A stretch of DNA of 64,000 nucleotides. Source: Branchiostoma belcheri. Its lineage: Eukaryota > Chordata > Leptocardii > Amphioxiformes > Branchiostomatidae. Every line of letters begins with the position of its first letter. Within the stretch, counting starts at the first letter, position 1. This document shows positions 15,172-25,579 of the stretch, one piece after another. The stretch lies in the NCBI RefSeq assembly GCF_001625305.1, contig NW_017804420.1:506884-570883 (forward strand), read 5' to 3'. The notes below the pieces were generated by a model. It was not told the origin of the DNA and did not search any database. It saw nothing but the letters and a program-made list of their open reading frames with translations. Position numbers and translations under genes: made by a program.

Positions 15172-18100
15172 TCAATTGGTACTGTACATAGACTCGTGGT
15201 GCTCCAATCCCTCCCTCAGATCTCGCGCGAGTTGGAGGTGGAAGGCGTGCACAGGCATTTCCGGTCCGGGGGCGTAACGTCCCACGTCGAACGCAGTGGA
15301 CTCCATGCCTCTCTGAACCCCCTCACACACCCTCGTGTCCTCCTGCTGGACCTGATCACTGTCCTTAAGGCTCTGCTCGATAAACTCCGCCAACTGAAAT
15401 TAAATGTAAATAGGTTAGATGTAGACGTCTGATTTCAGAGTTTAAGAGAACAACTCGATTTCCATGATAGTCTAAACTTGGGAATAACATTACACAATGT
15501 CAGGCTTTCACTTTTGAATCAAAGTCACGGTGTAATGTTATTCCCATGATTCAGACTATCAAGGATCTCAAGTCAAAAAGTGAAGTTATAAATTCTACAC
15601 GATGGTTAAACTACAACGCAACCGCTTTTCTCTCGTATGAGGCTTTGTAATTGAGCTTAAGTCCAACGTTGCATCAGGATTTTGCCTGCTGTTATAGACG
15701 GTATATTTTCGGACACAAGATTTGAAAACTATATATAGACGGGATGTCATCCTTAAGTGCGTGAATATTATATTAACGAGACGTTCTGCTGAAGTGCTAT
15801 GTACAATACATGTACATGACGGGTTTCACACAGGCTCAGTACGTTCTACCGACGTGCCAGTCTACCGTACTACTCTCCAAGCAGAGGTTTGGGTTTTGGG
15901 TTATTTGGCATGTTTTTAGACTATTTCTATCGGGGTTTCTTTTTTGCACTGGAATTTTTCTTTCACCCAAAAAAAAAGATAAAAATTCCAGTGCAAAAAA
16001 GAAACCCCGATAAAAAAAAAACACCCAAGACCCAAACCTCTGCTTGGAGAGTACTACCGTACCTCTGTCTCGCTCATCTCCTCCGCGAAACTCTCCTTCA
16101 GGTAGAAGTCATAGATCATCAGGGAGCGGTCAGGCCCCAGGGGCAGCAGGATGTTGATGTCCAGCCACGGACCGTACCTGTTGACCAGCAGGTTCGGATA
16201 GATGCAGGAGTACACCGCCTTTGAGCCGATTCGCTGACGCTTTAAAGTGTTGTCGTTGTCATCTTTACCGATGCACACCTATCACACGTATCGGACGCAC
16301 AGAGAGAGGAAGATGAGTGAACAAGATCTACATATGATGATGGCAATAAGAAGTTCTTACCATAATTGCATTTTAGACATCAGTACGCCTTGTAATGCTT
16401 AGTTATGCTACGTTATGATGTACCTTTGTATATGTAAAGTCATACTACTACTACAGTACTACTACTACTACTACTAGTACCACTACAACTACTACATATC
16501 ACGCTAAGATAAGCTCAACAGAGACGGGGGGCGCCACGGACTTTCTGCAACCTATGATCCATTGCTCACGGAGTCGTGTGTTATCCGCGTGACGTCATGG
16601 AAACGCTGGATTGCTCATTCCTTGACTGGAGTTGTACAGTCGAAAATTTGGGTGAGTCCAATTTTTATCGTACGTGTTGAAAATCACAGTTCAATCTTGT
16701 TCATAAGGCTGGGATAGGTTGTCATAACTGAACGTTACGCGCCTAATCATCTCTAGAACAGAGAAGTCCAGGGAACTGGCTAACCTGCATGTTGTAGATG
16801 TCTCCCACTTCTGTTCTGAAGGTGCTGAGGTCCAGATTGGATGACAGGTCGCGATGGACGTACTCCAAATGATATCCGCTGTCTGCCGCGTTATCCACGA
16901 TCAGTTTCCAGTTACATCTGATGACGGGGGCAAATACAACAAAGGTACACCATCCGGACAATTTTACCCTGGTGGGAAAAGGCTGAGCTGGTACTGCCGG
17001 CGGCAGATGTGTAGTACTAACCTGAGCTGGTACTGCCGGCGGAAGATGTGTAGTACTAACCTGAGCTGGTACTGCCGGCGGCAGATGTGTAGTACTAACC
17101 TGAGCTGGTATTGCCGGCGGCAGATGTGTAGTACTAACCTGAGCTGGTATTGCCGGCGGCAGATGTGTAGTACTAACCTGAGCTGGTACTGCCGGCGGAA
17201 GATGTGTAGTACTAACCTGAGCTGGTACTGCCGGCGGTAGATGTATAGTACTAACCTGAGCTGGTATTGCCGGCGGCAGATGTGTAGTACTAACCTGAGC
17301 TGGTACTGCCGGCGGCAGATGTGTAGTACTAACCTGAGCTGGTATTGCCGGCGGCAGGTGTGTAGTACTAACCTGAGCTGGTATTGTCGGCGGCAGATGT
17401 GTAGTACTAACCTGAGCTGGTATTGCCGGCGGCAGATGTGTAGTACTAACCTGAGCTGGTACTGCCGGCGGCAGATGTGTAGTGCTAACCTGAGCTGGTA
17501 CTGCCGGCGGAAGATGTGTAGTAATAACCTGAGCTGGTACTGCCAGCGGCAGATGTGTAGTACTAACCTGAGCTGGTACTGCCGGCGGCAGATGTGTAGT
17601 ACTAACCTGAGCTGGTACTGCCGGCGGCAGATGTGGCGCATGCCGCGGGTGAACCCCATCTCCTCCAGCTCCTGTGCCAGCGGACCCACCTTCTGGTCGA
17701 AATCATCTTCGTCCGGCTGAGAAACAAAGCATTGGTGCGTAAACACATCAACATCAAGTTAGAAAGTACGTGTTTACTTTTCATAAGATACAGGTCTTAC
17801 GCCAATTCCAGAAGGCTACAGAATTTGTCAGCCTTCATTTTGCTTCTTGTCCGTCTAATTTGATTACTAGTACTTTTTATGACAAACATGTACAACTACC
17901 GCCACCTTTGGAGAGTTTGGGAACGATAAGTCATTTTCCAGTAAGTGTTGTCTTGAAGGATACGATTGGTCAGACTACGAAAGCACTATAGGAAAAGAAC
18001 CCCTCCCCCCACCCTCTTCATCTTCAACATGAATTCGGATCTCAGACCTCAATGTGCGATCTTTTGTAAATGTTATTTTAGGATACTGAAGCAACGTAAT

Positions 18101-19831
18101 CTGTTTGCATTCAATCTCCTTTTCCAATCCCATCTTTATCGTGCAAGAGAAACTGCTGTCAAGTGTTATGTGTTGAATAACATATATAAAAGCAGCGAGC
18201 GCTACCAGATGCGGAAGTGATTTTCTCGCTCTTGGATTGACTGAACCCAAACATATCCATTACAGCCTACCTAAGGGCCACGTGGAACACAGACACACAC
18301 ACAGACACACACACAAAACAATATAGAAGCGCTTTCATGAATGTGCAACGCTGCATGGTTACTCACATATCCTGCCAGACGAAGGAATACCAATGGACCC
18401 CAGGTGCGCACTCCTATGGGCTTCAGCCCGTTTTGTGCTGCCACGAAGTTTTTGATACCCCGAAGTTTTGTTGGCTTCCTCAGCCTACTTATGGCAAGAG
18501 AAACAAGATGATAGCCAGTTAGCAATCAAGCGGTAACGTCACACTTTGTTAGCACCTTCCGTCATCGATCGAAAGTCTTAGAAATGTTTAAACTGGTCGG
18601 CTTTTTCTAGTATGAGTCTTGTATTTCTTTCTCTTTTCATATTCTCTCAAATCTTTTCTTTGTGGTGTTGGTGTTGAAATAAGTTTTAAACTTGACTGCG
18701 TCACCACTTTGTCGCTGTACCTGTGCTTATGTTGATTAAAACAAGAAATGTTTTTAATGGTGGCCAGGGGCCAAGACGGGAATAGCTGATAGTGTGGCGT
18801 GAGTGTGATGACGATGTTTGACTCAAATAATTGGCCGCCTTGGTGACTTGAACGGTCTAATACTAATAAGACTGGACTTAGATACACACTACCTATAATT
18901 GGTATGTATCCTGAGGTCTTTCTAATGGAGAAGAACTATTTTGTAAAAGTTTAATTGGGTCAATTCTTGTTTCATTCGGCCGGTCTTTCCCCCCTGACAC
19001 CTGTCTGGTTTTCATTCATGTTGTAATGTATCCGACTCTCGACCATGGATTGAACGAATGCGATACTTAGCGTCGCAACTCAATATCTGAAAATGTGTGT
19101 AAGGCCACACCGCCTTAATTCTATGGATGACATCCTCTGAAGACCCCCAAACTAGTGCGCGCGGGCGAATAAAAAAAATCCGGCCAACTTAAAAATGCTA
19201 CTAAACCACAGGAATACAATCAGTTCTTGAGTCGTGGACCTTCTGTAGCCTGGGTGCCAGGCTTCGTATTGTCGCTAACTACCGTGGACTACCCAGGTTT
19301 AGAGCCAGGGCCTCAGTGGACGTGATCTTTTTTTTTTTTTTGGAGGACAGGCGAAAATCAATGCGCGCGTGGATGTCATCCATAAAATTAAGTCAGTGTG
19401 GCCTAATAGTCAGAACTAGCGTTGACCTGCCGTCCAGCGCGTATGTCCACCCATGGTAGCAGCAGACGAACTCGCTCGCCTCTCCAGCTTCCCGCCACTC
19501 CACGACGTTACCATGGTGACAGCAGACGTTGTAGAAAGCTCTCAGGGTGTTGGACCTGTCGGACGACACTATGAAAGGCTCTCTCCCGATGGTGCCTGTT
19601 CAGAGGAGGAAGCGTTGTGAGTGACTTATAAAGAGGCCTCATCAACCTGATCTGAAGAAATGGAAGAGGCAAGATAAAGAAATGGAAGAGTCAAGATGTC
19701 TGACAGAAACATCAGCGATGCTAGAAAGGTGTGTGTGTGTTTGTGTGTGTGTTTGTGTGTTACTTTGTGTGTGTGTGTGTGTGTGTGTTTGTGTGTTACT
19801 TTGTGTGTGTGTCTGTGTGTTTGTGTGTTAC

Positions 19832-19893
<62 letters not shown>

Positions 19894-20920
19894 GTTGTGC
19901 TGGGGGGGGGACATTACGTCTTCCATGGTTTACAAAAGAGAAGTCAAACCCTTCAGACATAGTTTTAGACAAGCTTTAGTTTTAGACAATTACCTTGTGA
20001 TATTATGAAGATTTTGAAGTTATTTTGTACCCTGTTCAATGTTCTATTTCTTATTTGCAGTTACCTTCCGGGCAGGAATTTGCAATAGACTTATACTTTA
20101 TTATCACGGCAATAGTGATTACCAGTGAAGAATGCCCCTGGGGTAGAAACTTGGTCCGTCCTTCCTACAGCCACCCAGTTGTTTCTCCACACGGTGTCTG
20201 CTTCCAGCTCATGGATCCCAGGATTCCTGTACCTGAAGTGTGTATATACAAGGCCTTTCACTGCACGAAATACTACCTTTAAGTATACCTTAAAGCGTGC
20301 GTAAAGGTATACGCAAATGTAGAACCGAAATCTTTACGTATACTTTTATGTGTGCGTCATTTACATTTACGAGGATACATAAATTTGTACTCTCCAAGCA
20401 GAGGTTTGGGCTTTGCCTCATTTTTGACGTGTTTTAGGTGTTTTTATCGGGCTTCTTTTTTCCTACCGTCATCGTTACGTCAGCCAAAGGATGTGGCAAA
20501 TGGTACATGTAGTGGCAAAGGATACTGCCTGGGCAATTTGATACTGTCTTTGCCGCCACCAAAAGATCTGCTTCAATATTAGTACATTTGTGGAATACAT
20601 GGCGGAAACCATAACAACCAGCCGGCTAGCCACTCTCAGAGTATTGGAAGTAATGTTCGTGAGACGTACCAGCTAGAAGGCGGCGTAAGGGCCTCATGTA
20701 CGGGAGCATCGAGGGAGAATCGAAGCACTTCGTCGGCGACGGCGGGGTCTATCTTGGTGAAGCGTCGGTCTACCGTCTTGAAACGTCGGTCTGCCGTCTG
20801 GAAACGTCGGTCTACCGACTTGAAACGTCGGTCTGCCGTCGTGAAGCATCGGTTTACCGCCGTGAATGGTCGAAAGATCCGGACTCTTGCGGTACCAAGA
20901 GATGTTATCAGGCTCGCCAT
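15172..20920 (-). CDS. Rieske non-heme iron oxygenase, choline monooxygenase-like, complete, eight coding exons
   Basis: Minus-strand exons 20920-20670, 20232-20123, 19595-19427, 18484-18367, 17716-17607, 16917-16785, 16278-16063 and 15393-15172 join in phase to 443 codons (442 aa). The Arg-rich N-terminus (MASLITSLGTARVRIFRPF) resembles a mitochondrial presequence and holds five 7-residue DRRF repeats. PVHEALTPPSSWYR then opens the enzyme. The [2Fe-2S] Rieske ligands are NVCCHHG and CCYHGWTY (Cys-x-His and Cys-x2-His). The catalytic domain shows NWKLIVDNAADSGYHLEYVH, with the two iron His of HLEYVH. Later come IYPNLLVNRYGPWLD, LPLGP and the C-terminal CEGVQRGMES. These match plant choline monooxygenases as I remember them, so the likely reaction is oxidation of choline or another quaternary amine toward glycine betaine. 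A separate reductase must feed electrons. Substrate is inferred. Introns carry a MITE at one donor and a donor-duplicating minisatellite. A possible ATTAAA lies at 14930-14935 (-). Confidence 0.88.
15465..15561. mobile_element. 97-bp palindromic MITE in the last intron of the Rieske gene
   Basis: TGATAGTCTAAACTTGGGAA and AACATTACAC form the left arm. GTGTAATGTTATTCCCATG...AGACTATCA forms the right. No clear target duplication. Non-coding. Confidence 0.6.
15871..16053. mobile_element. 183-bp palindromic MITE with exact 9-bp target duplication at a splice donor
   Basis: TACTCTCCAAGCAGAGGTTT begins it and the mirrored AAACCTCTGCTTGGAGAGTA ends it. The arms are complementary through CGGGGTTTCTTTTTTGCACT. 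CTACCGTAC is repeated exactly at 15862-15870 and 16054-16062. On the minus strand the inner copy (GTACGGTAG) is the first 9 nt of the intron after exon 7. Related pieces lie at 7853-8024 and 20388-20475. The 9-bp duplication fits MULE/Merlin-like elements; the superfamily is not proven. Confidence 0.9.
16439..16497. repeat. (ACT)n trinucleotide microsatellite in Rieske intron
   Basis: Imperfect ACT/CTA repeats. The adjacent 16500-16740 is unassigned intron with a TGACGTCA at 16591-16598. Confidence 0.8.
16981..17641 (-). repeat. 39-bp minisatellite that amplifies the 3' end and splice donor of Rieske exon 5
   Basis: Seventeen contiguous units of 39 bp. On the minus strand each unit is about 29 nt of exon sequence (CACATCTGCCGCCGGCAGTA then CCAGCTCAG) plus GTTAGTACTA of intron. 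The first unit is the end of coding exon 5. GT donors recur every 39 bp from 17606 down to 17021 (16 intact); the unit nearest the next exon has lost it (CAGCC at 16982). Units differ by a few substitutions, none creating a stop, so the array is open in the exon's frame with the period LVLHICRRQYQLR. It ends 64 bp before the acceptor at 16917. Confidence 0.95.
18289..18316. repeat. (CA)n microsatellite in Rieske intron
   Basis: ACAC runs interrupted by AGAC. Upstream, 18140-18225 is a fragment of the dispersed repeat also seen at 5736-5990. 17720-18366 otherwise holds nothing recognised. Confidence 0.7.
18485..19101. other. Rieske intron 3, no recognised element
   Basis: No gene, palindrome or tandem repeat that I can support. 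The minus-strand open stretch here lacks any family resemblance. Confidence 0.4.
19102..19404. mobile_element. MITE, AGGCCACACC family B, in Rieske intron 3
   Basis: AGGCCACACCGCCTTAATT and the mirrored AATTAAGTCAGTGTGGCCT bound it. Subterminal CTATGGATGACATCC / GATGTCATCCATA and GCGCGCGGGCGAA / GCGAAAATCAATGCGCGCG pairs are present. Its right end is 23 bp from the donor end of the Rieske-centre exon (19427). Confidence 0.7.
19727..19892. repeat. (TG)n microsatellite in Rieske intron 2
   Basis: Long GTGT runs with TTACTTTG interruptions, which look like three duplicated blocks. Apparent Cys/Val-rich open frames here are artefacts of the repeat. Confidence 0.85.
20258..20475. repeat. Two repeat fragments in Rieske intron 1
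   Basis: 20258-20350 matches the small repeat at 14352-14432. 20388-20475 is the left half (TACTCTCCAAGCAGAGGTTT ... TTTTTATCGGG) of the 183-bp MITE at 15871-16053. No matching right end is seen, so it is truncated. Confidence 0.6.
20758..20862 (-). repeat. 21-bp in-frame minisatellite in Rieske coding exon 1
   Basis: Five 21-bp units (on + GAAACGTCGGTCTGCCGTCT and variants) encode tandem 7-mers KTVDRRF, QTADRRF, KSVDRRF, TTADRRF and a worn TAVNRCF. They follow the first 18 residues and precede the conserved enzyme start. The repeat multiplies Arg in the putative presequence. Confidence 0.85.
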
Positions 20921-20925
20921 GTTGG

Positions 20926-21092
20926 TGTTACTGATTGTCTAACCTGGGCAGAGCGATTAAGTATCATTAAGTAGGCGTGTGCATCTTCAGTTAATAATTA
21001 ACGGTTTTTAACCTCGCAATTCTTTAACATATCGCGCATCGAGATATCGCGCTATGCTTGATACTTGTTAAACTTAATACCGTCCTCAAGGA
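20926..21092. other. Upstream region of the Rieske gene
   Basis: The start codon context on the minus strand is AACATGGCG, a good Kozak match. No TATA box stands out. It ends at the MITE beginning 21093. Confidence 0.35.
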
Positions 21093-21259
21093 TAGCCTCC
21101 TGTGCAGGCCACCGGGCAGGTGTGTACAAACCTTCTCTGGGCGGCTGGTTGCAGGATGCCCGGCAAAAGAACGCGGTCCCTTTCCATTCCTTTCGGAGCA
21201 TATTCTACAAAAGGCAGTATCAAAACTCTCACCCGCCCGGAGGCCTGCACAGGAGGCTA
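21093..21259. mobile_element. 167-bp MITE, TAGCCTCCTGTGCAGGCC ends, 9-bp target duplication
   Basis: Left TAGCCTCCTGTGCAGGCC and right GGCCTGCACAGGAGGCTA are perfect inverted repeats. CCTCAAGGA is repeated exactly at 21084-21092 and 21260-21268. Start (TAGCC) and duplication length resemble the element at 10573-10676, but the arms differ. Confidence 0.88.
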
Positions 21260-21269
21260 CCTCAAGGAC

Positions 21270-21904
21270 GTCAGAGGACAACGACCTGAACCCGCTGGGG
21301 GCACGGACCTGAGTCGGGGCAACATTGCTGCGCCAACTGCAGACCGTCTGTCGTGGACTAGACATGTGATCGACAGATCAGCAGCCGACTGATGCTGATC
21401 GATGATCGTTCTTAATATATCCTCAACGTTGACACAATATTGCTACCAAGACACATAGCAAGGTTGTTGGCGTATTTTCAACCCTCAGACTATGGTGCAT
21501 GGACAAAAAAGTTCAGCATAACACTACCAGCCGAACAAAAAGTTTATACCAGCCACGTTATGATAAATAATAAAATAAGCTACATTTTGGTACATAAAAC
21601 GAACAGAAAATGTACAAAAACATACCTGAGGGATCGTGGGTTGAAGAGTTCCCGAGTCCTTTTAGTTTGTCTGTACCAAACAAAGACACACCCAAGTGAT
21701 GGTGAGTTGGAATTTTCTACACCCAACAACAGAAAAACCGGGTCAACAAGAATTCCTTTTATGGAACACAGCAAATTGAGAATTTCGAATTCCACCTTAA
21801 TCATGCCGCGATTAGCTCCTAATATGCATACTTGTCCTCTCATTATGTTAAGCATTACTTAAGCTATCTAATTACTAAAAACGATGACAATCAGTTATAT
21901 TTTT
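21270..21904. other. Unassigned stretch upstream of Rieske gene
   Basis: No recognised gene or repeat. Open frames on both strands lack family resemblance. Confidence 0.35.
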
Positions 21905-22612
21905 AAACTAACTGCACTGCAAGCTGCTAGGGGGCCCACGTCACTTCTTATCTATCCTTACGACATATCATTGAAACCGAAAGTTTTGTTGCAGCACCAA
22001 GTAGCTATAGATAACCTCCTTTGCAGTACCGAGGAAAGCTACGATACACCCCACAAATGTACATTATACCTTCACGAAAAACATGGGCAAAACACTTGCC
22101 AAAGGTCTGAAATCTCTAGCCTGGATACCATCCTATTTCATAGTATTTATATGCCTGCATCTATATTTCTGCCATATATTTGAAGTTCTTTATTTTCAAA
22201 CTCGTCCATTTGTATTGCTATAATTGCCAATTTAGGGAAACAGAAAGAAATCTGACAGTTTGTAAATCTACCAAAAATTATGAAAATACATTGATTCGTT
22301 GTGAATTTATCTGCTTTGAAAAGTTTCGCCAGAAACCCCTCTGCAGTTCCAGAACAAGCTGCTAGGAGGACCAAACCCACACCACTTACTAGTATTACTT
22401 GCTGGAAGACTTATCCACCACTCAAAAATCAAGACCATAGCATGTCCAGGACAAAAGATACTAAAACCGGAAGTTCTGCTGCGGTACCAAGGTCAGCCAC
22501 CAGGATGCCCAAAATCGACCTTGACCTTTGGCTACCCAACACCTACCCACATACCGACTATAATTACAATCCATCCAAAGGTTCAAAAGTTATGCTGGCC
22601 GCAAATGTCCGG

Positions 22613-22645
<33 letters not shown>
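21905..22645. repeat. Dispersed repeat array ending in (CA)n
   Basis: CAAGCTGCTAGG appears at 21918 and again near 22348, each followed by similar text. AAACCGGAAGTTCTGCTGC links it to 5870 onward. The run ends in the CA tract 22617-22645. Confidence 0.5.
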
Positions 22646-22649
<4 letters not shown>

Positions 22650-23570
22650 GACACGCCAAAAACAATACCTCCATTTTTCATGGAGGTAATGATATGTTTT
22701 CCGCTTGTAAACTTATTTACAAAGTCATAATATGAAAAATTCTGTAAAAAGTTGAAAACCCCTTACGAGCCCATTGATTTTGGCAATTCCCAAATCGCCC
22801 AAATCCGCGAGTGGGCTGGATCCTTACATTACAAGTGACTGTCTTTATCTGTACTTCCGGTTTCCAACCGCCCGAAATTAAGGTGCTTTGGGGTTATACG
22901 TTTGATACTTGATCGACCTACAAATCTTAACTTTTCTAGAAAACGCTGAGTATTTTCAGTGAGTTTTGAACGGTCCTGTCGTACATTTAAAATAGTATAC
23001 AAACGCCACGGAGGAGAAAGAGCGTACTTTGAAGTTTTACTTGATTTTTTCGGGCTCTCGCGGTTTCGCCGTTTGCAAAATGCATCATTTTTCAGACACC
23101 GAGTGACGAAGCCGCGGCAACCGGAAGTGGCTATGTTGATAAACTCAGCGCTCACTACAACAGCTCGTATCGCCGAGTTACCGACAAAGTTTGAGGCGGA
23201 ATCACCTTATTTCTATCACAAATAACTCAATATCATAACATAAACTTCTCGTAACTGCTTGTGAGAAGGAGAAGGCGTAGTTTTGGGGGTGCTTTCGGCG
23301 GGCTTGGTCGCAAAAGTTGCCGGGCGGTTGTAAGGAGGGAGCCGGTGTTGATCTATGGGGAACTTCGGCGCTCAGCGGTACATTTTTAGGTCATTTTACA
23401 AGCAAGGTAGAAATATGGTGACTTTCCTCGACCCTGGAGAATACTGTGGGGCTAGGGCGGTTCATTCAGCCCGTTGGAATCCAACTGTCGCAGGCAGGCT
23501 GGCCCGAGAATACGCCGCTCCGTACCGCACCGTTGGATTGACACTCAGCGGGCCGTCCGGACCGGCTTAG
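22646..23570. other. No recognised feature
   Basis: Moderately GC-rich toward the right. Open frames on both strands have no family resemblance or good splice context. Confidence 0.35.
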
Positions 23571-23572
23571 AC

Positions 23573-23935
23573 CCCGGGACTGGCCCTGGTACTGACTGGC
23601 ACTTCCACGGTCCCCTCTTCTGTTTTTCTCACGTCAAGTTAAAGCCACAAACATCGTCCGGTAACTTGTGGACTAACAAAACACTGAGATGCTCCCCCCT
23701 CCCAGGCTCAAAAGGCCGCGACAACACTTCCAACAGTCTCAGACACGCCGCGCCGTATAATACGTTGGCCGGTCAGATTGCCGCTAGCAGGCCGAATACG
23801 AACCGGCCTGGCCCTGGTACTGACTCGCACTTCCAGGGTTGCCTCCCTCTGTTTTAGCCACAAACAGCGTCCCGTAAGTTGTGGACTAATACAACACTGA
23901 TGTGTGCCCCTCTCCTTGGCTTTTAGACCGAATTT
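23573..23935. repeat. Direct duplication of a ~120-bp segment (spacing ~235 bp)
   Basis: CTGGCCCTGGTACTGACT, GCCACAAACA.CGTCC and GTTGTGGACTAA or the near-identical CTTGTGGACTAA occur in the same order at 23579-23700 and 23810-23930. Non-coding. Confidence 0.6.
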
Positions 23936-24191
23936 TCGTGTTTTGACCTTCAAGTGGGTTCAACTAGTGCAATGGTTCAACCGACTCAGAGCGGCCACTT
24001 CAACACACACAGTGCAGTGTAACGCTACTTCATGTACTATATAAGTCTCAAAATCAGCTAATCTTGGCTATAAAATGTATTAACAGTCGGTTAACTTTCT
24101 TATCGATAGATAAAAAGCATTTTAACTCCCGCCTGTTATGAGTTTTACGCGGTGGAAGTTCAACTTCAACGGCGGTAGACTGCAACCGTGT

Positions 24192-24521
24192 CACCCCCAT
24201 CAAACTCCTTTCAAGCCGTACCCGGAAATTCAAGCCGTACGCGCTCAAAAATTCTGGCCGCACCCGCGAAAATTTCATGCCGTACCTGGTAATTCGTGCC
24301 GTACCCTGTACTTTTTCGCCGTACCCAATATAATGGCGGATATCGCTCAGCCCCGGTGCGTAGTCACTCGGAAGTCGTGTCTATATACCCTGTACGAAAA
24401 AGTACAGGGTACGGCACGAATTACCGGGTACGGCATGAAATTTTCGCGGGTACGGCACGAATTTCCGGGTACGGCCAGAATTTTTGAGCGGGTACGGCTT
24501 GAAAGGAGTTTGATGGGGGTG
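24192..24521. mobile_element. 330-bp palindromic element with internal GCCGTACCC repeats
   Basis: CACCCCCATCAAACTCCTTT at the left is mirrored exactly at the right. Each arm has five spaced GCCGTACCNG (or the complement CGGGTACGGC) motifs. The arms meet around 24310-24400. CGTGT flanks both sides (24187-24191 and 24522-24526), a 5-bp target duplication. Confidence 0.85.
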
Positions 24522-24617
24522 CGTGTGTAGTTATGCATTCATTACGAGCGTCAAGTGCATGGATCAAAAGCGGCCCCTAGCATTTGACTGCAGGACTGCA
24601 CCAATGTATTAGCTATA

Positions 24618-24746
24618 ATGGCAGACAAGAAGGCCACTGTTTATCGACTGTTTGAAGATTTCTGCACGGCGGTTGGCAAAATGTCTGGACCTACGAAATA
24701 CCGGAAGGCGAGGAAGTGTTTTTCGGGGAATATTTTCAAACAGTAA
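24618..24746 (+). CDS. Short open frame of 42 codons, unknown
   Basis: ATG in context ATAATGGCA opens MADKKATVYRLFEDFCTAV and runs to TAA, ending NIFKQ. Composition is protein-like (Lys/Arg-rich, hydrophobic core), but no family is recognised and no splice donor is seen. It could be a first exon remnant, a transposon piece or chance. Confidence 0.15.
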   Translation: MADKKATVYRLFEDFCTAVGKMSGPTKYRKARKCFSGNIFKQ

Positions 24747-25579
24747 CGTTTGCTAGTAACTTGTCATAGCCGCGCAAGCCGATCGTAAGCTTGCCGGAAT
24801 TTCTTCGGTGATGAGAGTGGTGCACGCCCGCCAAGGCCTCTTGGGCAACCCGGTAAACGTAAAATATATAATCATGGTTAATGCTCAATGATCTATCGAA
24901 AATTAACATTTACAAAATATTGTTTTATGGCAAAATGATATTTAGAGTAAATATTAAGCTGTTTTTAACACGAAATTGTGATAATTTGCAGGGACTACTT
25001 TGTTCGAGCGGTGTTGGACGGGTGCGTTGTTCGGCGCATGTGCGGGAAACGGTAATAACCCGATGCTTAAACAAATTGACTAATCAGTGCACTGTATGTA
25101 TTAGCTGCTAATTGACCAATAGGCATGTCCAATAGATTCTTAACCAAAAGTTGTTTTATAATGTCTCTTCTGATTGGTTGATCTTCGTTGGCACAGTTAG
25201 TCAATTCAAAGCACTAATATTAGTAGCTGCTAGGGGTCGCTCTTAAATAAACAATGTAAATTCGTATTGGCAATTTTACAATTGACAAGTACCATTGTAA
25301 TCCGCCAGGCAGCATTTTTGACACGTGGCAAAAAATATGCGATGCAGTCTGATACTAGTAATCGACTGCACGGATGGCAGCCATTGAATTGTTTTCTGGA
25401 CCGTTCTGTGATGTTTGTTGGAGCAAAGTGGAGAAAGCATGCAATACAGGTAACTTTTATGAATTGATTTAAGTTCCGAAGACTCTTGTCTTTCTACATA
25501 TCCAAGGTATCTTTGTCTAGCGTCAGTTAGATTGCTAAAAATCCAAGGAGAGGAGGCGAGGCTCGGTGTTGAGTTGATC
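24747..25579. other. No recognised feature
   Basis: A/T-rich at 24860-25000 and 25080-25270. No gene, tandem repeat or palindrome that I can support. Confidence 0.35.

Noticed and set aside
16981..17641. CRISPR-like array (regular repeats)
   Set aside because: The 39-bp units are contiguous with no unique spacers, and the setting is an intron of a eukaryotic gene.
16964..17746. A 260-codon open frame of tandem HICRRQYQLRLVL units as a protein of its own
   Set aside because: It is exon 5 of the Rieske gene read through the donor-bearing minisatellite. Its start Met lies in the upstream intron, and the opposite strand is open too because 39 is a multiple of three.
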